This document shows, piece by piece, positions 41,294-50,262 of a DNA stretch of 64,000 bases (positions within the stretch are counted from its first letter, which is position 1; every line of letters starts with the position of its first letter). The stretch comes from Bacillota bacterium. GTDB lineage: Bacteria > Bacillota > Clostridia > Acetivibrionales > DTU013. The notes below the pieces were generated by a model. It worked only from the letters and a program-made list of their open reading frames with translations, had not been told where the DNA came from and ran no database searches. A program made the position numbers and the translations under genes. The stretch covers positions 81,378-145,377 of the forward strand of contig JAEZCO010000009.1 in assembly GCA_023433505.1 (NCBI GenBank), written 5' to 3'.

Positions 41294-42157
41294 ATGCAGG
41301 ATTGCTATGAGAGATACAGGCTGAGCGATTTTGAGGACCCGTCGGATGCTATTTTACATTCAATCATTAATGAGCTCAATTTTAAGGTTCCCCTTCACCG
41401 CCACACGTATTACGAGATTTTTCTCCTTTTCTCCGGAGAGATCTATCATGAGGTAAACGGGGAAATTGTGGACATACCTACCAATTCCATGTTGTTTATA
41501 CGTCCGGAGGACATGCACCGGTATTATCAGAAAGGGGATTTGTCCTGCGGCTTGATAAGGCTTTGGATCTCTCCGCACATCTTTGATACCCTCCGTGATT
41601 TTCTGGGCAACAGCCCCGGCCTGGGAAGGCTGCTGGGCGACAAGCTCCCGCCGACCATGTCGGTCTCTGCGCTGCGCATGCAAAGCTTCCTTGAAAGATT
41701 TGAAGCATTGTTTTCCTTAACTCCGGCGGAAGAATCCAGGCGGATCTCCAGTTTAAAACTTATTCTGATGGAAATCGCATTGCTGTTTTCCGGATATATT
41801 TCACAAAGGGAACGCTCGTCGCTGCCCCCCTGGATTGAAGACCTCTGCAATAAAATGTCCCTGAAGGATAATTTCACCCAGGGAATCGACCGGCTTTTTG
41901 AGTTGTCGCACACAAGCCGTGAACATATCAGCCGGTCTTTCAAAAAATATCTGGCCGTGACACCCACAGAATACATCAAACAGTTGAGGCTGAATTATGC
42001 AGTGAACCAATTGGCCAATACCAACCGGAAAGTCGTGGATATCTGCTTTGACTCCGGGTTTGGCAATATGAGCTATTTTTATAAGTGTTTTTTTGAATGT
42101 TACGGAATGACTCCCGCCGCTTACAGGGCATCCAAATTCATGCAGGTGAGCAGGTGA
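41294..42157 (+). CDS. AraC family transcriptional regulator
   Basis: This 287-residue protein has an N-terminal cupin sensor domain (LHRHTYYEIFLLFSG, then IRPEDMHRYY). The C-terminal pair of AraC helix-turn-helices (residues 190-287) includes LFELSHTSREHISRSFKKYL and VDICFDSGFGNMSYFYKCFFECYGMTPAAYR. It is divergent from the isomerase/dehydrogenase pair, which it probably controls in response to the carbon source. The ATG at 41294 is chosen because GGAGGGAGGGGA lies just upstream; a GTG at 41240 would add 18 residues not typical of the family. Confidence 0.9.
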   Translation: MQDCYERYRLSDFEDPSDAILHSIINELNFKVPLHRHTYYEIFLLFSGEIYHEVNGEIVDIPTNSMLFIRPEDMHRYYQKGDLSCGLIRLWISPHIFDTLRDFLGNSPGLGRLLGDKLPPTMSVSALRMQSFLERFEALFSLTPAEESRRISSLKLILMEIALLFSGYISQRERSSLPPWIEDLCNKMSLKDNFTQGIDRLFELSHTSREHISRSFKKYLAVTPTEYIKQLRLNYAVNQLANTNRKVVDICFDSGFGNMSYFYKCFFECYGMTPAAYRASKFMQVSR

Positions 42158-42275
42158 GCCGGAGGACGGTTCCTTGACTCATTTTGGCAGGAAAAGGATC
42201 AAGTCTTCTCTATTTTCCCGGTTCTGGGCATTAACCGTTCATTCTTGAGCATAAAGTAATAATGGGTGGTTATGT

Positions 42276-42773
42276 GTGGATTTTATAATAAAAATATATA
42301 GGAAGCTGATCATTGTTACTTTCATGGTCGTTGTGGCTATTTCTATTTGCTGCTGTATTTACAGTCTTGTGCAAAACAGAAAATATGAGAGTATATCGGC
42401 ATACGTCCTGGATAGCAGTCCGAGGGATGTTGAAATTTTTGACATATCCAAAGGCGAACAGACAAAAAGGATTCAGATCAATCCTAAAATCCGGAGGGTC
42501 GTTGTAAATTATTTGCAAGGCATTACAGGAATGTATGTCAAAGCGGATGCCCTTCCCAAAGAAGGAAAAGTAATCAGGGTGCCGCTGGACCCCTCCGTAG
42601 AGGCGGAGAGTCAATGGCTGAAGGAATATGGCATTGATTCCGTGGAGGAGGTTTTTATTTTTCTGCCGGAGCAGAGGAGTTCGTATCTATTAGTGCTGGA
42701 CAGCCGGCATAGGCCGCTCTTTTATACCTATGACAGGGACATAGACGAGTTATTGAAGCTCCTGGAATTTTAA
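42276..42773 (+). CDS. Membrane-anchored protein of unknown function
   Basis: I do not recognise this 165-residue protein. It has one transmembrane helix near the N-terminus (residues 10-31, LIIVTFMVVVAISICCCIYSL) and then a soluble, probably extracellular domain with alternating strands (VRRVVVNYLQGITGMYVKADAL and VPLDPSVEAESQWLKEYG). The end (YLLVLDSRHRPLFYTYDRDIDELLKLL) is well conserved in appearance. The start is a GTG at 42276 with GGGTGG 7 bases upstream. A small AGCCG/CGGCT hairpin follows the gene (42775-42798). It precedes the glycosyltransferase at 43051 by 277 bases in the same direction. Confidence 0.6.
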   Translation: MDFIIKIYRKLIIVTFMVVVAISICCCIYSLVQNRKYESISAYVLDSSPRDVEIFDISKGEQTKRIQINPKIRRVVVNYLQGITGMYVKADALPKEGKVIRVPLDPSVEAESQWLKEYGIDSVEEVFIFLPEQRSSYLLVLDSRHRPLFYTYDRDIDELLKLLEF

Positions 42774-42832
42774 ATAGCCGGCTGAAAGGGTCGGCTTTAT
42801 CAATCTTAAAATAACAACATATTTCACGGTCT

Positions 42833-42886
42833 GGCGCAGGATAGCGCCTTGGAGGACTTTCCAAGCCGGGAGGGATGAAGCCCGGT
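42833..42886 (+). ncRNA. Three contiguous hairpins with GGA-bearing loops
   Basis: Three stems follow each other without spacer. GGCGC/GCGCC has loop AGGATA (42833-42848), TTGGA/TCCAA has loop GGACTT (42849-42864), and CCGGG/CCCGG has loop AGGGATGAAG (42866-42885). Each loop shows GGA, the motif bound by CsrA in stem loops. The element lies 165 bases before the glycosyltransferase start. It does not match any riboswitch I know. A role in its leader is inference. Confidence 0.45.
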
Positions 42887-43050
42887 GATTATTTTAAACC
42901 GATTGGGAAGATTGCTGTTGTATTTTAGAGATGTTTGTATTAATATAACATTTCAGAGAGAGAAAATATGCGTGCATTGCAGGCAGTATTTTAAGAATTT
43001 ACAGCAGCATGCTTAATCGTTGATAGCGATTGATTGGGGAAGGTTCATCC

Positions 43051-44295
43051 ATGTATTTTGTATTATTAGCAACGAAAATTTTGTGGTTTATAAGCTTATT
43101 GCTCGTCCTCTATGCAGCATATTACGTCCTGATCGCTGTTTTTGCGTTTAAAAAGCCGAAGCCCTTCAAGCAAGCCGTGCACATGCACAAATTTGCGGCT
43201 GTTATAGCGGCCAGGAATGAAGCCCAGGTCATAGGAAATCTGGTTAAAAGCTTGAAAGAACAGGATTACCCTGCCGAGCTTTTTGAAATTATCGTCATAC
43301 CCAACAATTGCATGGACAATACCGGAGAAGTGGCTAAAGAGGCAGGTGCCACGGTTTTGGAATGTACTGAAAAAGTAAAATCGAAAGGTCAGGTCCTGGA
43401 TTTTGCGTTTAACCACATCATAAAGCATAGGGACCGTTTTGACGCATTCTGCATTTTCGATGCCGACAATCTGGTGGAGCCCAATTTTTTGAAGGAAATG
43501 AATCAAGCCCTTTGTTCAGGCGTCAAGGTCGCACAAGGGTACAGAGACAGTAAAAATCCTACGGATTCTGTGGTTTCTTCCTGTCATTCCATCTATTATT
43601 ATTATGTCAATGGACTGTACAACAGGGCCAGAAGCGTGCTCGGGCTTTCTGCAATTATCACCGGCACAGGATTTATGGTAAGCGCGGAGGTGATCCGGCA
43701 TTTTGACGGGTGGCATACGCGGACAATGACAGAGGACCTGGAGTTCAGCGCTTTATGCGCACTTGAAGGGATAAAAATCCATTGGGTGCCCAAGGCAATT
43801 GTGTATGACGAACAGCCCATTACAGTCAAACAATCCTGGAATCAGCGCATGCGCTGGTCTACCGGCGTTCAGCAATGCTTTCAAGCTTATGGCAAAGCGC
43901 TTGTTTCCAATGCGATCAAAAAAAGAAATCCGGCCAGCTTTGACCTGGTACTTTTATTTCTGGCATCCTACATGCAGATACTGAGCTTTGTATCCCTGCT
44001 GCTGACCTTGGGCCTGACGGTATTTAATCTTGAGTATTATTTGTTTCCGCAGACCGATGTATTTTTTAAGCCGTTCATGTCCCTGGACGGGTCCTATCTG
44101 ACGTCTGCGTTGATCGGCATCATTGCGGTTGTGATGGAAAAGAAAAGTATCCGGAAAATGCTGTGGGGAATCCTGGCCTCATGGTTATTTGTCACAAGCT
44201 GGATTCCTATTAATATCCTGTGCCTGTTCAAAAAATCCACCGATTGGAAGCAGATCGAACATACAAGGACGCTGTCTCTCAATGATATTGTGTAA
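43051..44295 (+). CDS. Processive glycosyltransferase family 2 membrane protein
   Basis: This 414-residue protein has an N-terminal membrane helix and a GT-A domain. DAD in CIFDADNLVEPNF binds the sugar nucleotide and metal, ED in TMTEDLEFSAL is the catalytic base region, and QRMRW is the QxxRW motif of processive synthases. A cluster of three or four C-terminal membrane helices follows. This layout belongs to the cellulose/hyaluronan/poly-GlcNAc synthase group, which polymerises and exports beta-linked sugars; the sugar cannot be named. No BcsB-like partner or PilZ domain is present. I prefer the ATG at 43051 (GGGGAAGG 7 bases upstream) over the TTG at 43030. The three-hairpin element is in its leader. 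Confidence 0.87.
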   Translation: MYFVLLATKILWFISLLLVLYAAYYVLIAVFAFKKPKPFKQAVHMHKFAAVIAARNEAQVIGNLVKSLKEQDYPAELFEIIVIPNNCMDNTGEVAKEAGATVLECTEKVKSKGQVLDFAFNHIIKHRDRFDAFCIFDADNLVEPNFLKEMNQALCSGVKVAQGYRDSKNPTDSVVSSCHSIYYYYVNGLYNRARSVLGLSAIITGTGFMVSAEVIRHFDGWHTRTMTEDLEFSALCALEGIKIHWVPKAIVYDEQPITVKQSWNQRMRWSTGVQQCFQAYGKALVSNAIKKRNPASFDLVLLFLASYMQILSFVSLLLTLGLTVFNLEYYLFPQTDVFFKPFMSLDGSYLTSALIGIIAVVMEKKSIRKMLWGILASWLFVTSWIPINILCLFKKSTDWKQIEHTRTLSLNDIV

Positions 44296-44354
44296 TAAAT
44301 AAGGTCCGGAAAGCCCCTGAGGGGTTTATCCGAACCTTAAACCTTTTATCTTTA

Positions 44355-44852
44355 TTAGGTCATACCGCACATAACAATAAGCCTGTAGGGCACTGTTTGG
44401 GCAGGAATGCTCATGGTAGCAGCTCCGTAGATAGAAATAAGATTTCTGTTGGCGGGATTTCCCTGAAATGCCTGGCCGTTTTCCAGCAATATTTGCGTAT
44501 ACGGGCCGATGATGAGCCTTAATGTACCATCACTGCTTATCAGGCGGCTATCAAAAAAGTCCGCCTTTACATTTTGATTTTGTGCAACCCTCGCCATGAC
44601 CACTGCCTGGTATTGGGGAGGATAAATCAGCGGGACAGGCGCATTGGCATCATAAAAACCTGTTACCACATTCCCCACGGTCATCATAACATGGTCTACA
44701 AAGTAAGTAGCGGGCGTAACCACAAAGTTTACCGTATTGCCCTCTGCGTTTTGCACTGAAAAAAGCTTATAGCATCCGGCTGCCGCCGCCTCTCCTGCAT
44801 AGAATTCATCGATGCTGGCCAAAATTCCGGTGAAAGAACCAAAGGCTGCCAT
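44355..44852 (-). CDS. Conserved hypothetical protein (clostridial family)
   Basis: This 165-residue protein has no signal peptide or membrane helix. It appears beta-rich (TYFVDHVMMTVGNVVTGFYDANAP, YPPQYQAVVMARVAQNQNVKADFFD, LRLIIGPYTQILLENGQAF). I recall similar short proteins in Clostridia with the YPPQYQA and FDxxLxSxDGxLxL patterns but no assigned function. It stands alone, convergent with the glycosyltransferase and divergent from the sigma factor operon. GGAGG lies 6-7 bases before the ATG. A 26-bp piece of the gene, including the ILLENG codons, reappears at 61846-61871. Confidence 0.7.
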   Translation of the reverse strand: MAAFGSFTGILASIDEFYAGEAAAAGCYKLFSVQNAEGNTVNFVVTPATYFVDHVMMTVGNVVTGFYDANAPVPLIYPPQYQAVVMARVAQNQNVKADFFDSRLISSDGTLRLIIGPYTQILLENGQAFQGNPANRNLISIYGAATMSIPAQTVPYRLIVMCGMT

Positions 44853-45067
44853 ATTGAAACCTCCATAAGGGTTTTCACTTATTTCTCCTATATACTATAT
44901 GCATCCGCAAGGCATTATGTAACCGATAAGTACATTCGCTGCTCGTTATAAGACGTCATTCATATAAATCGGAAAATTTTAAAACTTTATCGCCTTATAA
45001 TACGTTATAGTATATAGAGACCATGTATTTTAATGGAATCCGTAAAAAAAAACTTAAGGGGTATAGC

Positions 45068-45652
45068 GTGCTTAGCGACGATCTGCTGGTAAGTGAAGTC
45101 AAAAATGGTAATGAGGCGGCTGTAGAGGTCCTGGTCAAAAGGCACTATAATAGTGTGTTCTCATATATCTGCAGGCGGATTGGAGACTACCACCGCGCCT
45201 ATGACCTGACGCAGGAGGTGTTTGTAAAAATGCTGGCAGCCCTGCGGAAGGCAAAGATCAAGGAAGGGAAATTTTCAAACTGGCTGCTGAAAATAGCAGT
45301 GAACACCTGCCGCGATTATTTCCGTAGCAGCTGCTATAAGCAGTTGGAGAAAACCAGTGAGCTTATGGAAGGCTCCGCTGCTTCTCCGGGTGTAATATCC
45401 CTCCTGGAACGGAAAGAAGAGGTCAAAGCCTTAAAGGAGGCGCTTGACAGCCTGCCCGGCGAACAACGGGAGGCGATTATTCTCAGATATTATCATGATA
45501 GAAAATTTCAAGAGATTGCCGAAATTACGGGCAGCAATGAGTCTACCGCAAAATCCAGGGTGAGGCAGGGGCTTTGTAAGCTTGCCATACTATTGGGGAG
45601 GGAGGATGAGGGGATTGAAGGACCTAAGGGAAACGGGAAAGAAATCGGCTGA
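45068..45652 (+). CDS. ECF-type sigma-70 factor
   Basis: This 194-residue protein has sigma region 2 (residues 15-80, with YDLTQEVFVKMLAALRK as the -10 recognition helix) and region 4 (about 120-175, LPGEQREAIILRYYHDRKFQEIAEITGSNESTAKSRVRQG split over the HTH). No region 3 is present, as in ECF sigmas. AAGGGG at 45056-45061 favours the GTG at 45068; an ATG at 45023 would add 15 residues, and a TATAAT-like element lies just upstream of it. The gene overlaps the next one, a membrane protein that may be its partner or anti-sigma. The operon ends with an ABC exporter, so the sigma probably reacts to envelope stress. Confidence 0.9.
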   Translation: MLSDDLLVSEVKNGNEAAVEVLVKRHYNSVFSYICRRIGDYHRAYDLTQEVFVKMLAALRKAKIKEGKFSNWLLKIAVNTCRDYFRSSCYKQLEKTSELMEGSAASPGVISLLERKEEVKALKEALDSLPGEQREAIILRYYHDRKFQEIAEITGSNESTAKSRVRQGLCKLAILLGREDEGIEGPKGNGKEIG

Positions 45653-46496
45653 TGAAGGGCCGAAGGATAATGATCCTGCGCAGTTCAGCCTGCTGTTGGA
45701 AAAGAACACGGCCATTATCGGAGAAATGCTTCAAAAATATGTTTTGCCGCCGCCTGAGGAAAAGGAGGTGGACCGTACCGTAAGCGCACTGACCTATATG
45801 GTTGGGAGTATGAAGGAGCGCCGCTGCTTAAGCCGAATTCTGAACAGATACCTGGCAGTTGTTTTGCAGGTAATGAAATATTCCGGCAAAGGATATGTTT
45901 TGGTCTGCTTGTTTTTGTATTCCCTGGCAGCCGCAGCTGTATTGAAAAGTATGATAAGCCCTTATATCCCTTCAATGGTGCTTGGGCCCGTGCCCTTTCT
46001 CCTTGCCATGGCCGGCGCTTTCAAAAGCAGGAGCCTGCGCATGGCCGAACTGGAAATGAGCTTCAAATATTCACTTAAGCAGCTGATCATGGGGAAATTT
46101 TTCCTTACCGCCGTTTTAAATACCCTTTGCAATTTCCTTTTAGCACTGGTTGCCTTACAGTCAAATGCAGAGCTGAATGCCGTAAGAATGACCTTATTGT
46201 GGTGTGCGCCGTTCATGGCGGTCTCCGCCATCTCACTGGCCATAACAATAAAAGTAAGAAGCTTCAATGCATCCCTGGGGTGCCTGGGAATATGGTCGGT
46301 GCTGGCAATGGTAATATCGGCCAATCCCGGCTGGATGAAATTTCTTACCGAGGGCGTGAAAACCGGGCTATATGGCGGAGTGACAGTTGTATCCGGTTTT
46401 ACGCTTGTCTATCTTATCGTGGTTTACCTGGCAAAAACCATTGAAAGGGGTGATTTCATTGATACTTACATTGAAGAACATATCAAAGCAATATAA
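45606..46496 (+). CDS. Membrane protein, possible anti-sigma partner of ABC operon
   Basis: This protein of about 296 residues has a cytoplasmic N-terminal part of about 100 residues (LLEKNTAIIGEMLQKYVLPPPEEKEVD). Six hydrophobic helices in residues 105-290 follow. The layout, a soluble N-terminus followed by membrane helices directly behind an ECF sigma gene, suggests an anti-sigma factor, but no known ZAS or RsgI motif is seen. It may instead be a subunit of the ABC exporter encoded next. Its start overlaps the sigma gene by 47 bases and its stop overlaps the ATPase start by 38, so the four genes are tightly coupled. Confidence 0.7.
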   Translation: MRGLKDLRETGKKSADEGPKDNDPAQFSLLLEKNTAIIGEMLQKYVLPPPEEKEVDRTVSALTYMVGSMKERRCLSRILNRYLAVVLQVMKYSGKGYVLVCLFLYSLAAAAVLKSMISPYIPSMVLGPVPFLLAMAGAFKSRSLRMAELEMSFKYSLKQLIMGKFFLTAVLNTLCNFLLALVALQSNAELNAVRMTLLWCAPFMAVSAISLAITIKVRSFNASLGCLGIWSVLAMVISANPGWMKFLTEGVKTGLYGGVTVVSGFTLVYLIVVYLAKTIERGDFIDTYIEEHIKAI

Positions 46497-47352
46497 AGAC
46501 AAGGTTGTGCTCAAAGACCTCTCCCTGGACCTGAGGCAGGGAGTCATCGGACTGCTGGGGCCCAATGGCGCCGGAAAAACCACGTTGATGCGGATATTGG
46601 CAGATATTCTGCGTCCTACAACCGGCTCTATACTTGTTGACGGAATCGATAAGAATATTCTTAACGACGGCTACAGGGACATCCTTGGATATCTTCCCCA
46701 GGACCTCGGCCTGTACAGAAATTTTACCGCCCGCAATTTATTATTGTATATTGCGGCCTTGAAAGGTCTTGAAAAAAAGAAAGCCAGGTCCAAAACCGAG
46801 GAACTGATTGAGCTTGTCGGCCTGAAGGATAACGCGGACAAGCACTGCAGGGCCCTTTCCGGCGGGATGAAGCGCAGGCTTGGAATAGCGCAGGCACTGC
46901 TGAACGATCCCCGCATCCTGATACTGGATGAGCCGACCTCAGGACTTGACCCGAAAGAGCGGTCCAGGTTTAGAAACTTATTGTCGAGAATTTCCGGTGA
47001 CCGGATCATTCTGCTTTCTACACATATTGTGTCCGATCTGGATATGCTTGCAGGGTCGGTCATATTGCTGAAGGATGGTTCGGTGCTCAGACAGGGAAGC
47101 GGGGATATTCTTACGGAAGAGCTCAAGGGCAAGGTGTGGTCCGTAATCGTGCCGGAAAACAGCTTTCCGGAATATGAAGCCCGTTACCTTGTTTCCAATG
47201 TGTCAAGAAGGGACCACATGCTCGAACTAAGAGTGGTTTCGGAGGAAAGGCCCGGGCCCGAGGCGAAAACCGAACCTCCAACCCTGGAGGATATGTACCT
47301 TTATTTCTTTAACGAAAAGTCCCAGTACGAATTTGAGGAGGAACCCACATGA
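46459..47352 (+). CDS. ABC transporter ATP-binding protein
   Basis: This 297-residue protein is an ABC ATPase with Walker A GPNGAGKTT, Q-loop YLPQDLGLY, signature LSGGMKRR and Walker B ILILDEPTSGLD. The H-loop His is in LLSTHIVSDLD, and a C-terminal tail of about 80 residues follows. The subtype matches multidrug/bacitracin-type exporters (ABC-2). The TTG at 46459, with AAAGGGG 8 bases upstream, is preferred over GTGs at 46387 and 46450, since similarity begins at LILTLKNISKQYK. The stop overlaps the permease start (ACATGAG). Confidence 0.9.
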   Translation: MILTLKNISKQYKDKVVLKDLSLDLRQGVIGLLGPNGAGKTTLMRILADILRPTTGSILVDGIDKNILNDGYRDILGYLPQDLGLYRNFTARNLLLYIAALKGLEKKKARSKTEELIELVGLKDNADKHCRALSGGMKRRLGIAQALLNDPRILILDEPTSGLDPKERSRFRNLLSRISGDRIILLSTHIVSDLDMLAGSVILLKDGSVLRQGSGDILTEELKGKVWSVIVPENSFPEYEARYLVSNVSRRDHMLELRVVSEERPGPEAKTEPPTLEDMYLYFFNEKSQYEFEEEPT

Positions 47353-48539
47353 GTCTTTTATGTTTTGAAATAAAGAAGCTCTTTTTGAAACCCAGTATTC
47401 TGGTATTTTCCTCCTTTTTCGTTCTGCTCCTGCTTGCAGCGGGTTTTGCAAATGCCCAGGTACTCATGGGGAACGGCAAGGCAAAGGCTCAATATGAATT
47501 GGCCAGGCAATATGAGGGCAGCTTTGATAAGGCTATTGCAACCAAAGCGTATGCTGATGTTCAGGAGTATATGAATAATCACCCTGGTGAGAGTTATGAG
47601 AATTCCTTTAATTTCCCTGCCGATATCAAAATCAAGAATGATTATTGGGATTTTTACATATCCCTTAACAGATATATTCATGGGGACAGCGGTGAGAACC
47701 CCCGGACGCCCTTTAGCAAGGATGGCATTGCCAAACGGCTGGAGCAATTGGAGAAGGAAAAAAACACAGACTCTTATGAATACGCCTCCCTGGAGAAGAA
47801 ATTGGCAATGATGAACAAGCTGGGAGTGCCCGGATACCGTTATATAATGCCCTGGGAAGCATTATTGCCGGCGCTTACGGCAGGCGGAAACCTTATAGTA
47901 AATCTTTTTGTGCTGATTGTGGTAATGGCGTCGGTTTTTTCAAATGAATATTCCACAGGCATGGATTCGATTATTCTCAGCACCAGGCACGGAAGGTCAA
48001 AAATTGTAACGGCCAAGCTTATTGCTTCGCTGATCTACTGTACTGCTTTTGTCCTTTTATATAATATGCTGCAGCTTGCCGTGTGCCTGGCGGTCGGCGG
48101 AACATACGGGATAGGCGCGCCTTTGCAAAGCGTGCTGTCTTTCCTGTATGGCCCGTTTAAAATCACTATGCTCCAGTTCTTTATCATTCAGCTGGCCATA
48201 CAGTTGCTCGGCTGCATCATTATTGTATTTACGGTAGCATTTATTTCATCACGGATAAGCTCTTCCCTGGGAACATTTTTTATCTCACTGCCGGTAGTTT
48301 TTTATCCGCTGATTCTGGAAGGATATTTTCCCGGCCTGGCAAACAGGATCCGGCCTGTCCTTGATATCAGTCTTATCCAGGAGGTGCGGGCGTTTAACAT
48401 TTTTACCGGCTACAAGGCGTATAACATTTTTGGGGTACCTGTTCTTTACCCCTATCTGCTTATACCGGTTACGGTTTGCTTTGGAACATTAATGGTAATA
48501 TTTACCTATAGAACGGTGAAATACCGGGAGGTGCATTAG
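47349..48539 (+). CDS. ABC-2 type transporter permease
   Basis: This 396-residue membrane protein has one N-terminal helix (residues 14-35) and a large extracytoplasmic domain (about 40-165) rich in charged residues. Five helices follow in the second half (SVFSNEYSTGMDSIILSTRHGR marks the typical cytoplasmic segment between helices). This is the ABC-2 permease layout of exporters for peptides or lantibiotic immunity. It ends the sigma-membrane protein-ATPase-permease operon; a long hairpin (48580-48623) follows. The cargo is unknown. The start overlaps the ATPase stop by four bases. Confidence 0.88.
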   Translation: MSLLCFEIKKLFLKPSILVFSSFFVLLLLAAGFANAQVLMGNGKAKAQYELARQYEGSFDKAIATKAYADVQEYMNNHPGESYENSFNFPADIKIKNDYWDFYISLNRYIHGDSGENPRTPFSKDGIAKRLEQLEKEKNTDSYEYASLEKKLAMMNKLGVPGYRYIMPWEALLPALTAGGNLIVNLFVLIVVMASVFSNEYSTGMDSIILSTRHGRSKIVTAKLIASLIYCTAFVLLYNMLQLAVCLAVGGTYGIGAPLQSVLSFLYGPFKITMLQFFIIQLAIQLLGCIIIVFTVAFISSRISSSLGTFFISLPVVFYPLILEGYFPGLANRIRPVLDISLIQEVRAFNIFTGYKAYNIFGVPVLYPYLLIPVTVCFGTLMVIFTYRTVKYREVH

Positions 48540-48579
48540 GTTTAAAACCATGGCTGAGGTTCAGAAGCCGGAATTATCA

Positions 48580-48623
48580 AAAGTGTCTCCCAATTAAGGC
48601 TTTTCCCTTATTTATGACACTTT
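48580..48623 (+). terminator. Hairpin at the end of the sigma/ABC operon
   Basis: AAAGTGTC and GACACTTT (48580-48587 with 48616-48623) pair perfectly, with an inner AAGG/CCTT stem. There is no clean T run, so it may be a 3'-end stabiliser or a weak terminator. Confidence 0.5.
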
Positions 48624-48664
48624 GAAAAACATACAAACAGGAATGCGACCTGAAAATATGAATT

Positions 48665-48694
48665 TTGACGGATAGTATTGATATTTTGTCTAAT
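48665..48694 (+). promoter_or_regulatory. Probable promoter of the ROK gene
   Basis: TTGACG (48665-48670) and TCTAAT (48689-48694) are 18 bases apart, 72 bases before the ROK start. A GCATCA/TGATGC hairpin lies between (about 48720-48737). Confidence 0.55.
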
Positions 48695-48766
48695 TCTTTA
48701 TATAGTTGAATAGGAGCTTTGCATCAATACCCTGATGCCTCAGTGAATTAGAATCGAGGTTAGGCT

Positions 48767-49987
48767 ATGTCAACGAAAAGAAGAATTCAGAACAGTCACC
48801 TGGAAATGGTCCGTAGTAACAACACATTGAAAATACTTAAAATTTTGTTGCAAAGCGAACCGTTGTCAAGAATGGACATATCTAAAATCACCGGATTAAG
48901 CCCGACTACTGTGACGAGTATAATAGAGAAGCTTATCAGGAGCGGGTGGCTCTATGAAGGCGACGAGGGTATTTCGAACGGCGGCAGAAAGCCCATTATG
49001 TTGAAAATTAACAGGAACAGCCGCTATATTCTTGGGGTTCAAATAACCGGTAAATTGATAAAGGGAGCTATTTACAATCTGGAACCAACCGAAGTTTTCA
49101 GAATTGAAAGAAAAGTCTCCCGGCTCGGTAAAACAATAATCGATTTATTGTATGAAGTGACGGACGGACTTATGGAGCATGTAAAGGCTGGACAGCTTGA
49201 AGCTTTGGCATTGTGCCTTAATGTACCTGGTGTAGTAAATGTAAAGTCCGGACTGCTAATCTATGCAACAGACCTTGAGCTTGAAAATATCAAGTTCAAG
49301 GAGATACTGGAAAAAAGATACAAGATCGACGTATATGTTCAAAACGATGCAAATCTGGCGGCACTGGCTGAGAAGACATATGGTATTGCTAAAAATGAGA
49401 ATATGGTGATATATATAAAAGATCTTGGCGGCGCCGGAATTATTATCAACGGCGATATATATATCGGTTCTAACGGGGCTGCAGGAGAGCTTGGGCACAT
49501 ATCCATTGAAAAAAATGGCGAGAAATGTAAATGCGGAAATTATGGCTGCCTCTACCAGTATGTATCTGCAATGGCGATAGAGGCAAATGCCATTAAGGCC
49601 ATCAAACAGGGAACGGATACCGAGTTGAATCAGATTGTTGAATCAGATTTCAATAAGGTCACGCTTGAGACAATTATCGAGTTAGCCAATAAGGGGGACA
49701 ACTTTTCAAGGCAACTTATAAAAAATGCGGGAGAGAATCTGGGCGTTGGGATAGTCAGTCTTGTCAATATCCTCGATATACGTTTCATCGTGATAGGCGG
49801 CGCCTTTACAAAAGCCGGAGATTATTTTTATCAGAAAGTGATTGACACCTTTCGCTCAAGGACCTCCAAAATGTCGTTTAAAAATATCCGGATTGAAAAA
49901 AGCGGCCTTACTCAGGATATAGGATTGCTCGGCTGTGTTTGTATGGTGTTGAACGAAACCTTCAAAATTCCTTTTGTCAATAATTGA
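48767..49987 (+). CDS. ROK family transcriptional regulator
   Basis: This 406-residue protein has a winged HTH (residues 18-70, SRMDISKITGLSPTTVTSIIEKLIRSG) and a ROK domain with the zinc motif CKCGNYGCLYQY and the sugar-site segments VQNDANLAALAEKTYG and GELGHISIEKNG. The last Glu of CxCGxxGCxE is replaced (CGNYGCLY), a small deviation. It stands at the head of the 50-61 kb nutrient locus and is probably its local repressor, sensing a sugar or amino-sugar derivative. It is only about 35% similar by eye to the ROK protein at 2798. The next 457 bases hold a promoter and a gene remnant. Confidence 0.9.
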   Translation: MSTKRRIQNSHLEMVRSNNTLKILKILLQSEPLSRMDISKITGLSPTTVTSIIEKLIRSGWLYEGDEGISNGGRKPIMLKINRNSRYILGVQITGKLIKGAIYNLEPTEVFRIERKVSRLGKTIIDLLYEVTDGLMEHVKAGQLEALALCLNVPGVVNVKSGLLIYATDLELENIKFKEILEKRYKIDVYVQNDANLAALAEKTYGIAKNENMVIYIKDLGGAGIIINGDIYIGSNGAAGELGHISIEKNGEKCKCGNYGCLYQYVSAMAIEANAIKAIKQGTDTELNQIVESDFNKVTLETIIELANKGDNFSRQLIKNAGENLGVGIVSLVNILDIRFIVIGGAFTKAGDYFYQKVIDTFRSRTSKMSFKNIRIEKSGLTQDIGLLGCVCMVLNETFKIPFVNN

Positions 49988-50099
49988 TAAGATATTACGG
50001 TGAGTGGAATAATAATTCGTAAATATAGGGTAATAATTTCTGAAATGCGTGGAATAAAGATAAATTATTCAATGGCATATGAGAAAAATATTTTTAATA

Positions 50100-50128
50100 T
50101 TGTCTTTTAAACTTAAATGTTATATGAT
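50100..50128 (+). promoter_or_regulatory. SigA-type promoter of the aminopeptidase unit
   Basis: TTGTCT (50100-50105) and TATGAT (50123-50128) are 17 bases apart. The transcript would cover the 40-codon remnant at 50263 and the M17 peptidase. Nothing else is seen in 49988-50262. Confidence 0.65.
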
Positions 50129-50262
50129 GTAAAAAAAGAAATTACCCAGGCAAGCGACGATTTCCCAACATTTAATTTTTGCTCGTAGTGCAGGTTGTTC
50201 AATGTAGATTTTAATAGCCACTTATTTTTGTAACTGGATTAAGGTTAAAGGAAGGTAGAAAG

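Noticed and set aside
42833..42886. A c-di-GMP, ykkC or other known riboswitch before the glycosyltransferase.
   Set aside because: None of the consensus blocks of the classes I know are present; only three simple hairpins are seen.
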